A stretch of DNA of 26,842 nucleotides from Flavicella sp037132785 (lineage in GTDB: Bacteria > Bacteroidota > Bacteroidia > Flavobacteriales > Flavobacteriaceae), in assembly GCF_037132785.1 (NCBI RefSeq), contig NZ_JBAHZZ010000081.1, positions 1-26,842 on the forward strand, in the 5' to 3' direction. Below are positions 17,902 through 26,539 of this stretch, in pieces (the stretch's first letter is position 1; the number at the start of each line of letters is the position of its first letter). Both the position numbers and the translations under genes were made by a program. The notes under the pieces were generated by a model, which was given only the letters and a program-made list of their open reading frames with translations, did not search any database and was not told the DNA's origin.

Positions 17902-19397
17902 TATTTTTTAGAAAATTTTTGAGTACGTTTCCATATATGACTATCCGCTAATAATTTTGCGTATTCTGAATTTAGAAGTATTTTCATTTTTTTAAATTCC
18001 TCTGGATATTTTTCAGATACTTCTTGCGTTTCACCTAAATCATTTTTTAAATTATATAATACAAAATCTGTAAGTTCAGCATCTTTCACTAAAGCCTCAT
18101 TTCCATCATACAAATTATGGATCTTAGGTAAATATTCTCCATTATTTTTTAATCGACATAAAATTTTCCAATCCCCGTCCCGCATTGCCACAACTTGATC
18201 ATTAAGAGCATCATAAAAACTCCACAATAAAGGTTTAGTTCTTTCAAAATTTCCTGATTCAAATATGGAAACAAAAGACTCTCCATCTAAATCTATTTTT
18301 GGCAACTCTGCTCCTGCCAATTCACAAAACGTAGGTAAAAAATCTAATGATGAAATCACGTTATCAGATGTCCCTCTATAGCTATCTTTACCAATCCATT
18401 TTATAATACCAGGCACTCTAAACCCTGCCTCGTTTGTCCATAATTTCATTCCTTTTAAATCTCCAGGAGATCCATATGATTTTTTTGCTCTATTATATCT
18501 CATAAAAGTTTCTGGACCATTGTCTGAAGTGAAAATCACCAGGGTGTTTTTATTATGATTCTTTTGTAAATACTCCATTAAACGGCCAACAGCAAGATCA
18601 ACATTTTCAACATTCGCAAAATATTCTGCCTGTTCTCTGTTTTCTGCCTTCGGTAAATATTTGGCAACCAATTCTTCTGGAGAAGCAATTGGTTCATGAG
18701 GTTCATGAAAATTAACTTCTAGAAAAAATGGTTTCGTATTCTCTTTCTTATCTAACCAATTAATAGCTTCATCAATAATAATCTGACTACTAAATCCAAT
18801 AATTTCTCCTACTTCCTGACCATTACGCACAAAATTAGTCGGATTTTGATGACTTGGTGAGACATTATTATGTGTTGCCATCCAATGATCAAACCCAAAG
18901 TCGTTTGGTTGTGGTTGTTTATCAGAATTAAATCTTGAACTGCAATGCCATTTCCCTACCAAACACGTAGCATAACCAACTGATTTTAACAATGCAGGAA
19001 TGGTTTCTTCATAAGCCTGAAGATGTACTAAATCTCTATTGTCTTCACTTTTTTTAAGTCCTGGAATAAAATCGTATACGCCTGCCCGATTGGGACTTCT
19101 ACCTGTTAACAAACCAACACGAGAAGGAGAACATACTGGTGCCGCCGAATAAAAGTTAGTGAATCTTATACCTGTAGCAGCTAACTTATCTAAATTCTTA
19201 GTCTCAATAATTGGGTGTCCAAAAGACGCTAAATCACCATAGCCTAAATCATCACATAATAGCACTATAATATTCGGCTGACCTACAATTTCTTGTTGAT
19301 TTTCCCCTACTTTTATTTTAGAATATTTCTTTGTTTTGCAAGAAAAACTTACCATAAAAACGATAAGAAAAAAATAATTAATTGTTTTAAAATTCAT
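17901..19397 (-). CDS. S1-family sulfatase lipoprotein (copy 1)
   Basis: This is a formylglycine-dependent sulfatase of the arylsulfatase A-like type. The lipobox MVSFSC gives Cys20. PNIIVLLCDDLGYGD provides metal ligands Asp49/Asp50. VCSPSRVGLLTGR has Cys89 as the formylglycine precursor. GKWHC, VNFHEPHEP, TSDNGPE and LKGMKLWTNEAGFRVP supply the remaining active-site positions. At 498 residues it is full length. It is clearly different from the other sulfatase of the locus, so the pair probably removes sulfate from different positions or sugars. The gap to the CE1-type esterase gene upstream is 6 bp, and the stop overlaps the start of the small ORF that follows. S1 subfamily not assigned. 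Confidence 0.94.
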   Translation of the reverse strand: MNFKTINYFFLIVFMVSFSCKTKKYSKIKVGENQQEIVGQPNIIVLLCDDLGYGDLASFGHPIIETKNLDKLAATGIRFTNFYSAAPVCSPSRVGLLTGRSPNRAGVYDFIPGLKKSEDNRDLVHLQAYEETIPALLKSVGYATCLVGKWHCSSRFNSDKQPQPNDFGFDHWMATHNNVSPSHQNPTNFVRNGQEVGEIIGFSSQIIIDEAINWLDKKENTKPFFLEVNFHEPHEPIASPEELVAKYLPKAENREQAEYFANVENVDLAVGRLMEYLQKNHNKNTLVIFTSDNGPETFMRYNRAKKSYGSPGDLKGMKLWTNEAGFRVPGIIKWIGKDSYRGTSDNVISSLDFLPTFCELAGAELPKIDLDGESFVSIFESGNFERTKPLLWSFYDALNDQVVAMRDGDWKILCRLKNNGEYLPKIHNLYDGNEALVKDAELTDFVLYNLKNDLGETQEVSEKYPEEFKKMKILLNSEYAKLLADSHIWKRTQKFSKK

Positions 19398-19403
19398 CCT
19401 TGT

Positions 19404-20234
19404 TTAATTATTAGTGTTCTTAAAATAATTGCTAAAAAACAGCATTTGATATTTTATTGAATTCTTCCAATATTTATTTGTATGTCCGCCAGGGCGTTCT
19501 ATATAATCATGTGGGATGTTTCGTTCTAACAACTTGTTATGAAGTCTAACATTGGCATCATAAAAAAAATCATCAACTCCACAGTCAAAAAGAAAATGTA
19601 AATTTTCACCATTTAACAAATACAGCAAATTAATTACAGTATTATTTTCCCAAACTTCAAGATTATTAGCATACTCCCCTAATCGTTTAGATATATTCCA
19701 ACGCAAAGGAAAAGGACGAATATCTACACCACCACTCATACTTGCTGCAGCTCCCCAAATATCAAGATGTTTAAATGCTAAATACAAAGCACCATGTCCC
19801 CCCATACTATACCCCGTAATAGCTCTATTTTTAGAAGTCGCTATTGTTTTATATGAAGTGTCTACGGCAGAAACCAATTCTTCTGATATATATGTTTCAT
19901 ACTGCATTGAAGCATCTATTGGACTGTCAAAATACCAACTCGTTTTCTCTCCGTCTGGGCAGACAATTATAACATTATAATCATCAGCATATTTTTTAAT
20001 ATCGGGTGCTTTATTCATCCAAGATGAATAATCTCCTCCGGCACCGTGAAGTAAATAAACTACTGGAAATAAACTCTCTTTATTTAAATAAGAATCTGGG
20101 GTAATCACCACATTTTTAATTTCCTTATTCATTGCCTTGCTATAAACAACAAGAGTATCAACCTTTGAGGCAAACACAGAACTTGTAAAACCTATAACTA
20201 CAAGAAAATAATAAACAAAATTATTCCTTTTCAT
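19404..20234 (-). CDS. CE1-type carbohydrate esterase (esterase D-like)
   Basis: This is a predicted exported esterase of the PF00756 (putative esterase, CE1-like) group, which includes feruloyl and acetylxylan esterases. The signal peptide ends near residue 23 (VFASK). VVYLLHGAGGDYSSW gives the oxyanion region, GYSMGGHGAL the nucleophile Ser143, DCGVDD the acid (Asp221 or Asp222), and PGGHTNKYW the catalytic His251. All triad elements are present and the length (276) is typical. It is packed 6 bp from both the sugar porter and the sulfatase, so it belongs to the same transcript. The acyl group removed, probably acetate in an algal glycan, is an inference. Confidence 0.9.
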   Translation of the reverse strand: MKRNNFVYYFLVVIGFTSSVFASKVDTLVVYSKAMNKEIKNVVITPDSYLNKESLFPVVYLLHGAGGDYSSWMNKAPDIKKYADDYNVIIVCPDGEKTSWYFDSPIDASMQYETYISEELVSAVDTSYKTIATSKNRAITGYSMGGHGALYLAFKHLDIWGAAASMSGGVDIRPFPLRWNISKRLGEYANNLEVWENNTVINLLYLLNGENLHFLFDCGVDDFFYDANVRLHNKLLERNIPHDYIERPGGHTNKYWKNSIKYQMLFFSNYFKNTNN

Positions 20235-20240
20235 ATCTCA

Positions 20241-21566
20241 TTATTTCTTTAATATAATATCCTCTAACTCTTCTAATGTTTTTCCTTTTGTTTCCGGCAT
20301 CATAAATGCGACAAACAGCAACTGAAGCACCATCATACCAGCAAAAACCATAAAAACAACACCAGCACCAATCATAGGGTGTTTAAATAAAAATGGAATT
20401 GAAGATGGAATAATAGCTGCAAGAATCCAATGTGTTGAACTTCCAAAAGATTGCCCTGAAGCTCTTAAGTGATTTGGGAAAATTTCAGAAATAAACACCC
20501 ATATAACAGCACCTTGTCCAATCGCATGCGATGCAATAAACAAGAATAAGAAAATTGGCACTGCCATTCCTGTCCATTCATTGAAAAAGGCCGCAGAAAC
20601 CAAACTTAAAGAAATAATATATCCTACTGAGCCAAAATACATCAATGTTTTTCTTCCCAATTTATCAATTAGAAATACTCCGAAAAGTGTAAAAACAAGA
20701 TTTGTAACACCAATTCCAATACTACTTAATAAGGCAGTACTCTCTTCTAAACCAGCCTCTTTAAAAATACGAGGAGCGTAGTATAAAAAAGCATTTATGC
20801 CCGAAAACTGATTAAAGAAAGCAATTAAAAAGGCTAACGTTAAAGGAAACCTATACTTTTTAATAAATATAGTTTCTGATTTGTCGTTCGAATCTGAATG
20901 ACTTTCAATTTCTTTTACTTGTTCTTCAATATCTATATTTGGGTTTATCATTTTCAAAACTTCTCTAGCTTCTTTACCTCTAGATTGTGACAACAACCAT
21001 CTAGGACTTTTAGGAACTTTCAATGTGAATAAGATATACAATACTGCAGGTATTGCTTCGACTCCTACCATCCATCTCCATGAGTTTTCACCTAAACCAC
21101 TTAAAAGGTAATTAGACATATAAGCGATAAGAATACCAAACACAATATTAAATTGATATAAAGCGACCAAACGTCCACGATTTTTAGCTGGTGCAATTTC
21201 TGATATATAGGCTGGTGCAGCAATCGTTGAAGCTCCAACACCAATACCTCCAATAAACCTTGCTATAGCAAAGATATATGGATCATTAGCAAATGCGGAA
21301 GCTACAGCTGAAACAGCAAATAAAACCCCAATAATAATTAAGGTGTTTTTACGACCATATTTATTGGTGGGAAATCCTCCAAAAACAGCACCTATTACAG
21401 TACCCCAAAGTGCAGATCCCATAACCACCAAACCATGAAATGAATTAGACGACCCCCATAGTTCTTGCAATTTTTGATCTGCTCCGGAAATAACCACCGT
21501 ATCAAATCCAAATAGAAACCCTGCAAGTGCCGCAGTAATTGACCATAATATTATTTTTTTGTTCAT
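20241..21566 (-). CDS. MFS sugar porter (sugar:H+ symporter family)
   Basis: This is an inner-membrane sugar transporter of the SP family (XylE/GLUT type), expected to bring a released monosaccharide into the cell. About 12 hydrophobic segments are visible. Signature motifs are GFLFGFDTVVISGA in TM1, NKYGRKN between TM2 and TM3, RFIGGIGVG, PAYISEIAP, NRGRL, VPKSPRWL before the central loop, DKLGRK in the second half, and PETKGKTLEEL at the C-terminus. At 441 residues it has normal length. It is the only transporter gene for the inner membrane seen here. The substrate could be fucose, galactose, xylose or glucose; the sequence does not decide. Confidence 0.95.
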   Translation of the reverse strand: MNKKIILWSITAALAGFLFGFDTVVISGADQKLQELWGSSNSFHGLVVMGSALWGTVIGAVFGGFPTNKYGRKNTLIIIGVLFAVSAVASAFANDPYIFAIARFIGGIGVGASTIAAPAYISEIAPAKNRGRLVALYQFNIVFGILIAYMSNYLLSGLGENSWRWMVGVEAIPAVLYILFTLKVPKSPRWLLSQSRGKEAREVLKMINPNIDIEEQVKEIESHSDSNDKSETIFIKKYRFPLTLAFLIAFFNQFSGINAFLYYAPRIFKEAGLEESTALLSSIGIGVTNLVFTLFGVFLIDKLGRKTLMYFGSVGYIISLSLVSAAFFNEWTGMAVPIFLFLFIASHAIGQGAVIWVFISEIFPNHLRASGQSFGSSTHWILAAIIPSSIPFLFKHPMIGAGVVFMVFAGMMVLQLLFVAFMMPETKGKTLEELEDIILKK

Positions 21567-21591
21567 TTTTTATATAAGTTTAATTAGTTAA

Positions 21592-22869
21592 TTATTTTAA
21601 AGGAATAACCATATTCCATGTTTTTGTTCCATTACCAAATCCACCAGGTCCATCCATAGTCGCAAAAAATAAATGTGTAGGTTTTCCTTCTTCTACAAGA
21701 ACAAAGGCACGTTCTAATTGACCTTGTTTGACCGTTTTTCCATCATTCCATTTTACGTTTTTAGTGTATGCTTTAGGGTTTTCATCAATAACCCAATTGA
21801 TACCATCCTCTGAATGAGCTAAAAGTCCATCACCTTTTCCTCCGGTAATTAGTCCTCGTTGATCTTTTGCTATCATATGATACCCGTTATCATCACTCCA
21901 TAAATGCGGATCTTCAATCTCTCCAAAACGTTCCATCGAAAATAATGGTTCATCATCAATTATAGCATATGGTCCATCAAACGAAGGAGCTATAGCAACT
22001 CCAATACTCATACCACTATGTTGTACACCATCTTCTTTATAACTTCTACCTTTAAAAAGCAATACTACGGATCCATCCTTTTTTATTAATGGAGAAGGAT
22101 TAGACATTAAAAAACTATAATATGAATTTGGTTTAACATCTAAAATTGGCGAGTCAGATCTTTTCCATGGACCGTTAGGACTTTTGGAGGTTGCGATGCC
22201 AATACGTTTTCTCCATCTTGAAGTAATACACCATTTACTGGATAAATCAAATTCACTAATATTCCCTACTGAAACATCTTCAAAAGGATGTGTTGATCCC
22301 ATATAGTATAGTATATACGTATCTTTATATTTTACGATTTTTGGATTATGACAGGATTTTCCATCCCAATATTGAGAACCTCGACTTCCTAAAGCAACAT
22401 CTTTAAATTGATAAGGTCCCTCTGGAGTAGTTGAAGTCGCATGAACAATTTCAGAAGCAATCATCCACCCTGGATGAAAAGGCAACATTTTTGGCCATCT
22501 AGAAGCATACATATGATACAATCCATCATCAGCTTTAATTACAGAACTTCCCCAAACCCAATAGTCTTGCATCTGTAAACCACCATTAACTGGTGCTTCT
22601 TTTAAATTATTTAATATGGAATTCTGTGCTCCACAGGTGAATATAAATCCGATATAAATCAGAAAAAGAGAATTCTTTATTTTAGAAAACAATAAACCAT
22701 CATAAGAAGGTTCAGCTCTTTTGCTACATGAATAGTCTTTGCCTATAATTATTGAAATCCTATTCCAATTAATAACTGTACATCTTTGACTAAAAAATGT
22801 AGCTTTTACTTTTCTTGTGAGTATTTCACAAAATCTATCTGCGAAAGTAGGTGTGTTTTGTAGTTTCAT
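21592..22869 (-). CDS. Five-bladed beta-propeller glycosidase (GH43/GH117-like) with transposase-derived N-terminus
   Basis: Residues about 85-425 form a beta-propeller glycosidase related in style to GH43 and GH117: WVWGSSVIKADDGLYHMYAS, HNPKIVKYKDTYILYYMG, GIATSKSPNGPW, SNPSPLIKKDGSV, GEIEDPHLW. The exact family is not recognised. Residues 62-82 are a signal peptide (KIKNSLFLIYIGFIFTCGAQ), but it is internal. Residues 1-60 match the N-terminus of an IS5-type transposase (FFSQRCTVINWNRI, PSYDGLL). There is no ATG between the transposase start and the signal peptide; an in-frame TTG at 22690-22692 is the best alternative start. The gene may be made with an odd leader that blocks export, start at TTG, or be silent. 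Gaps: 25 bp to the porter, 120 bp from the GH29 gene. Confidence 0.8.
   Translation of the reverse strand: MKLQNTPTFADRFCEILTRKVKATFFSQRCTVINWNRISIIIGKDYSCSKRAEPSYDGLLFSKIKNSLFLIYIGFIFTCGAQNSILNNLKEAPVNGGLQMQDYWVWGSSVIKADDGLYHMYASRWPKMLPFHPGWMIASEIVHATSTTPEGPYQFKDVALGSRGSQYWDGKSCHNPKIVKYKDTYILYYMGSTHPFEDVSVGNISEFDLSSKWCITSRWRKRIGIATSKSPNGPWKRSDSPILDVKPNSYYSFLMSNPSPLIKKDGSVVLLFKGRSYKEDGVQHSGMSIGVAIAPSFDGPYAIIDDEPLFSMERFGEIEDPHLWSDDNGYHMIAKDQRGLITGGKGDGLLAHSEDGINWVIDENPKAYTKNVKWNDGKTVKQGQLERAFVLVEEGKPTHLFFATMDGPGGFGNGTKTWNMVIPLK
22690..22869 (-). mobile_element. IS5-family transposase 5' fragment
   Basis: These 60 codons (22690-22869) encode the start of an IS5-type transposase: TPTFADRFCEIL, FFSQRCTVINWNRI and PSYDGLL, which in intact members continues into LFKM and WYGLSDYEVEDR. 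The reading frame here leaves the transposase after GLL and enters a glycosidase signal peptide. It is on the strand opposite to the IS remnant at the left edge and covers the part of the protein missing there, so the two cannot be compared directly. The outer end of the element is not clear; tgcaac at 22949-22954 is a weak candidate. Confidence 0.75.
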
Positions 22870-22960
22870 ACTTTAAACATTCGTTTTGATTAACCGAATA
22901 ACAATAAGTTAAGTAAAATATTTAATTCTTTGTTTTATAAATTTAACCTGCAACTATTTT

Positions 22961-23008
22961 ATATCTTAAAGGCTCAGCTCTCAAACATATTATAAACTAC
23001 TTAATTCT
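22961..23008. repeat. Imperfect 50-bp direct repeat, copy A (3' side of GH29 copy 2)
   Basis: This segment matches 24371-24421 in the same orientation at about 43 of 51 aligned positions, with the core agctctcaaa(a)cat(a/g)ttataaactac. It spans the stop codon of the fucosidase gene and 30 bp of downstream DNA. The two copies bracket that gene. Confidence 0.75.
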
Positions 23009-24357
23009 ATATTGCCCGCAATTACAATTTTAATAACACTTGCTATTGGATCTGGGGCTGTTTTTGGCAACTTTATAATTAGCCCTTCATTTGAAGATCT
23101 AGTTTTAATTAATTGATTATTTACTAATAAAGTAGATTGAAGCACTTCATTCTTCAATTCGGGAATATACAATTCACCATCTTTTGGCCAATCAAAAACA
23201 GAAAAATACAAAATTGTATTTTCACTATCTTTTTTAATAGTACACCTGCCCCAATTAAATTTTTCAAAAGGACTAAATTGTGTTTCATAAATAGCCTCGC
23301 CATTTACCTTTAACCAACTGCCCATCGCTTTTAGCCTTTCAAGTGAAGGCTCTGGAAAAACACCTGTACCTGTAGGCCCTACATTAAGCAAGAAATTACC
23401 ACCCTTGCTAGTAATATCAACTAGATGCCTAATTAGTTTTTTATTTGTTTTCCAATTATCATCAGCTTTATTATAGCCCCAATGGTTATTCATTGTCATA
23501 CAACTTTCCCAGGGTTTCATATATTTCCCCTCTGGGATTTCTTGTTCATTAACCTTATAATCACCTAAACAAGGTCCTACTCTACTATTTATTATACATT
23601 CCGGTTGTAACTTTCTAATGATATCAACTATTTTTTGCCCTTGTTGTTTGCTTACCAATTCATAAGTATCAAACCACATTATTCCCAAAGGACCATAATT
23701 GGTAAGTAGTTCTTTTATTTGAGGTATTGCTTTCCTATCTAAATACCGTTGTAAAACTTTATTTTTCTCTATAGGGTAATCAATCAAATTACTCCTCCAA
23801 GCTATATTACCTGCATATCCAGTCGGGCAATCAGGATCTTCCCAATCTCTTCCCAAGGAGTAATAAGTACAAAATTTCAGTCCTTGCTTTTCACATTCTT
23901 CTGCTAATTCTTTTAATGGGTCTCTTTTAAAAGCAGAACCTTTAACAATATTATGTGAGCTAGTTTGTGAATCATACATTGCAAAACCATCATGGTGTTT
24001 TGCTGTAACTACAATGTATTTCATACCTGCATTTTTTGCAATAGACACCCATTCTTTAGCATTAAATTTAATGGGGTTAAATGTTTTAGCATATTCTGTA
24101 TATTCTTTCAAAGGAATTTTAGCTGTAAACTGTAACCACTCTGCATGATTAGTTTCTCCATTCCATTCACCTCCAGCTCCAGAGTAGACCCCCCAGTGAA
24201 TAAACATTCCAAATTTAGCATCCTTAAACCATTCCATTCGTTGATCACCAGAAGCCTGTTCCTCCTCATAAACCTTCTCAGTCGAACTTGTTCCACGTTT
24301 ACAACTTGAATTGAACAATATCATAAAACACATAAATATAAAAACTATCTTTTTCAT
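22990..24357 (-). CDS. GH29 alpha-L-fucosidase (copy 2)
   Basis: This is a second predicted retaining alpha-L-fucosidase. The N-terminus (MKKIVFIFMCFMILFNSSCK) is a lipoprotein-type signal with Cys19. The barrel shows DAKFGMFIHWGVYS, TAKHHDGFAMYDS, YYSLGRDW, LGIMWFDTYE with the nucleophile in WFD, VNEQEIPEGKY as the probable acid/base region and GGNFLLNVGPTG. A beta-sandwich tail (EAIYETQ, FSVFDWPKDGELY, TAPDPIASVIKI) follows. Length is 455. It differs enough from the other GH29 of the locus to suggest a separate linkage preference. Its tail is the closer match to the fucosidase-like domain fused to the SGNH esterase. It is bracketed by a 50-bp direct repeat and has unusually long gaps of 120 and 141 bp, as if it were added to the operon as a unit. 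Confidence 0.95.
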   Translation of the reverse strand: MKKIVFIFMCFMILFNSSCKRGTSSTEKVYEEEQASGDQRMEWFKDAKFGMFIHWGVYSGAGGEWNGETNHAEWLQFTAKIPLKEYTEYAKTFNPIKFNAKEWVSIAKNAGMKYIVVTAKHHDGFAMYDSQTSSHNIVKGSAFKRDPLKELAEECEKQGLKFCTYYSLGRDWEDPDCPTGYAGNIAWRSNLIDYPIEKNKVLQRYLDRKAIPQIKELLTNYGPLGIMWFDTYELVSKQQGQKIVDIIRKLQPECIINSRVGPCLGDYKVNEQEIPEGKYMKPWESCMTMNNHWGYNKADDNWKTNKKLIRHLVDITSKGGNFLLNVGPTGTGVFPEPSLERLKAMGSWLKVNGEAIYETQFSPFEKFNWGRCTIKKDSENTILYFSVFDWPKDGELYIPELKNEVLQSTLLVNNQLIKTRSSNEGLIIKLPKTAPDPIASVIKIVIAGNIELSSL

Positions 24358-24370
24358 AATTTGTTATTTA

Positions 24371-24421
24371 ATATCGTTTTAAGGCTTAGCTCTCAAAACA
24401 TGTTATAAACTACATTATTCT
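24371..24421. repeat. Imperfect 50-bp direct repeat, copy B (5' side of GH29 copy 2)
   Basis: This is the partner of 22961-23008 and lies 14 bp before the ATG of the fucosidase gene. Read on the minus strand it still contains the equivalent of the last codons and stop of the fucosidase (agtttataa), but with other stops in front. It could be the leftover 3' end of an earlier gene copy. Confidence 0.75.
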
Positions 24422-24466
24422 AAAAAACGCTTCCAAATCATGAAATTAAATTCATTAAATTTGGAA
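24421..24466 (-). terminator. Possible terminator after the GH88 gene
   Basis: ATTTGGAA/TTCCAAAT (24459-24466 with 24431-24438) make a perfect 8-bp stem. A smaller TGAA/TTCA pairing lies inside the loop, and on the minus strand gcgtttttt follows. It is 35 bp past the GH88 stop codon. If real it would lower expression of the long run of genes behind the first one. Stem strength is modest. Confidence 0.4.
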
Positions 24467-24498
24467 ACATTAATCATTCACTTGTATTTAAAAACTAC

Positions 24499-25707
24499 TT
24501 ACTTTACTGCTAAGTCAGAGTTTTTTGATTCTAATTTTTTCAAACGCAATAAAGCCTCCATATAATAATAATCTGCATAGATTATTGGCATATCTAACTC
24601 TGAATTATTAGGGTAGTGACCTGTTGAGTGCAATAGAAGTGCTTGATTTGTATCTCCACTAAAATACTCTTTGGTCGATAAAATCTCCAATGATTTTTTA
24701 GCAGCATTAAAATACTTTTCTTTTAAATCTTTATCCTCAACCAAACCAGACAATTCTAACAACCCACATGCAGCAACACCAGAAGCTGAAGCATCTTTTG
24801 GAGCATTAGGAATCTTAGGATCATCAAAGTCCCAATAAGGAATACCATCTTCTGGCAACCTGTCTAAAAAATGATCTGCTAGCCTTATAGAAGTATCAAG
24901 AAATTCTTTATTCCCCGTTTCTCGGAATGCTATTGCAAAACCATAAATACCCCAAGTTTGACCACGAGCCCACATTGATTCATCAGCATATCCTTGATGT
25001 GTGTACCCCTTTACAAACTCACCTGTTTCTGCATCAAACCCTGCGACGTGATAAACAGCATTATCTGGTCGTACAATATAATCCATTGTCACCTGAGCAT
25101 GACTTTCAGCAATATCATATAGTTCATTACTACCACCATTTTTAGCTGCCCAAAAAAGCAATTCCAAATTCATCATATTGTCTATAATCGTATTATGACC
25201 AAATTTCTCAACCATTCCTGGCCAAGATAAAATAGAACCTACTTTTGGATTGTAAAGTGTTGCTAATGTATCTGCGGCAGAAAGCAATACTTTTTTATAA
25301 TCTTCATTTCCCGTAAGTCTGTAACCATTTCCATAACTACAATAAACCATAAATCCGATATCGTGATTATCTGCAGGAGTAAATGCAATTTCTCTAATAG
25401 GATCTGTAAACCTTTCAGCCTCTTTTCTTAAAAATTCATCACCTGAATGCTCATAAGCATACCATAAAACTCCTGGCCAAAAACCACTACACCAATCTCT
25501 TACTCCAACAACTTCCCACTCCTTTTTCCCTTTAGGAATATTTCTTAAATAGGCGTTGGAATTAACTAAATCCTTAGATATTTCTTTGGTTTTTGCAGTA
25601 CTTAAATCTAACATTTTTGAAGCACTAAAAACAGGTACTTCTTCTTTTTTCGATTCACATGAAGCCATCACTAATACGATGCTCATTAAAAGAAACAATC
25701 TTTTCAT
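24499..25707 (-). CDS. GH88 unsaturated glucuronyl hydrolase lipoprotein
   Basis: This enzyme removes the 4,5-unsaturated uronic acid that polysaccharide lyases leave at the non-reducing end. It is an alpha/alpha-barrel protein with RDWCSGFWPGVLWY, NHDIGFMVYCSYG and IIDNMMNLELLFW. The two Asp residues in the last two motifs lie 60 residues apart, close to the spacing of the two catalytic Asp residues of Bacillus UGL. GYADESMWARGQTWGIYG is the usual late barrel motif. I chose the ATG at 25705-25707 because MKRLFLLMSIVLVMASC then forms a clean lipoprotein signal; an ATG six codons upstream (25725) is possible. CESKKEE after the lipobox is acidic enough to suggest surface export. It is the first gene of the run and its presence supports true lyase activity of the heparinase II/III pair. 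Confidence 0.93.
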   Translation of the reverse strand: MKRLFLLMSIVLVMASCESKKEEVPVFSASKMLDLSTAKTKEISKDLVNSNAYLRNIPKGKKEWEVVGVRDWCSGFWPGVLWYAYEHSGDEFLRKEAERFTDPIREIAFTPADNHDIGFMVYCSYGNGYRLTGNEDYKKVLLSAADTLATLYNPKVGSILSWPGMVEKFGHNTIIDNMMNLELLFWAAKNGGSNELYDIAESHAQVTMDYIVRPDNAVYHVAGFDAETGEFVKGYTHQGYADESMWARGQTWGIYGFAIAFRETGNKEFLDTSIRLADHFLDRLPEDGIPYWDFDDPKIPNAPKDASASGVAACGLLELSGLVEDKDLKEKYFNAAKKSLEILSTKEYFSGDTNQALLLHSTGHYPNNSELDMPIIYADYYYMEALLRLKKLESKNSDLAVK

Positions 25708-25725
25708 AATATTTATTATATACAT

Positions 25726-26539
25726 TTTTATACATTTAAACGTGATCTACATAGAATTTCTTAAGTAATAGCGAACTTAAAAATCTAAGTATTTCAATCA
25801 ATCCATTTTTATGCAATCTAGCAAGATAGAAAATCAGCAGATGTAAATTATCAATCAAAAACTATAAAATATAATCCCTTTTCCATTGTTTCACAAGGGA
25901 CATGTAAAATATTAATCAGATTCAGCAGATACAAGTTTAACTTTATCAAGAAACAACACGAAGCGATTTTATAGACCACAAGAAAAACAGAGTACAGTAC
26001 AACATTGTAACTTGAGAAACCTTCACTTTTATTTAGATTACACTTTAATTCGAATTTCCTCAAACACTATACTAATGTGACAGCTGCTGATTGGATTAAA
26101 ACATCGTTAGAACCTACAGTCATTCTATCATATTGATAATCAGTACATAAATCAACATAGCATCTAAACATATCGATCTAGTCTTGATTATTTAACGCCA
26201 TTAGAATAGATCGTCTAGTTCACAAGAATGTAAACCGCATCAAAAAAAATAGATTTTAAATATAAAGGAACAGACCATAGTTCAAACTTGTTTTTGCCTT
26301 CTAAACGGCTAAAAAAACATTTTGAACAAGTAAATTAACACAAAAATGGGCAACCTATTTCTGTATAATACCATCCATAACCCCACTTGTTTTCCTCAAT
26401 CGTAAGGCGTTTTAATTATCTATTGACCTTAATAATAGTTAAAAGAATCATAATTTATAGTTATAGGGTCATAGCTCATCACTAGAGTCTCTATTTCTCT
26501 CTAACATTGTCTTATAAAACCAATAAACATTAAAAATTT
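25726..26539. promoter_or_regulatory. 814-bp divergent intergenic region
   Basis: This region separates the minus-strand PUL run from the plus-strand susC-like gene, so both main promoters of the locus are expected here. I found no convincing gene: the ORFs present are short, have no recognisable motifs and no supporting context. I also searched by eye for the Bacteroidota TTG/TAnnTTTG promoter and found no copy with correct spacing that I would defend. A large inverted repeat lies at 26280-26327. The last 15 bases before susC are A/T-rich, as usual for starts in this phylum. Confidence 0.6.
26280..26327. repeat. Large imperfect inverted repeat upstream of susC
   Basis: The left arm 26280-26298 (gttcaaacttgtttttgcc) pairs with the right arm 26307-26327 across an 8-nt loop. 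About 17 bp form with small bulges, and GCC/GGC closes the loop. It is 212 bp before the susC start codon. T-runs do not follow the stem in either direction, so it is not a standard terminator. It could be an operator, an mRNA leader structure or a remnant of a mobile element. Confidence 0.55.

Noticed and set aside
22961..24421. The 50-bp repeats as terminal repeats of a transposon carrying the fucosidase
   Set aside because: They are direct, not inverted, imperfect, one overlaps the fucosidase stop codon, and no transposase or target duplication accompanies them.
25851..26063. 70-codon minus-strand ORF in the divergent intergenic region
   Set aside because: It has no recognisable domain, low-complexity hydrophobic composition typical of AT-rich non-coding DNA and no operon context.
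25726..26539. Bacteroidota-type promoters (TTG, about 19 nt, TAnnTTTG)
   Set aside because: Several TTG and TAnnTTT strings exist but none had acceptable spacing; reporting one would be a guess.
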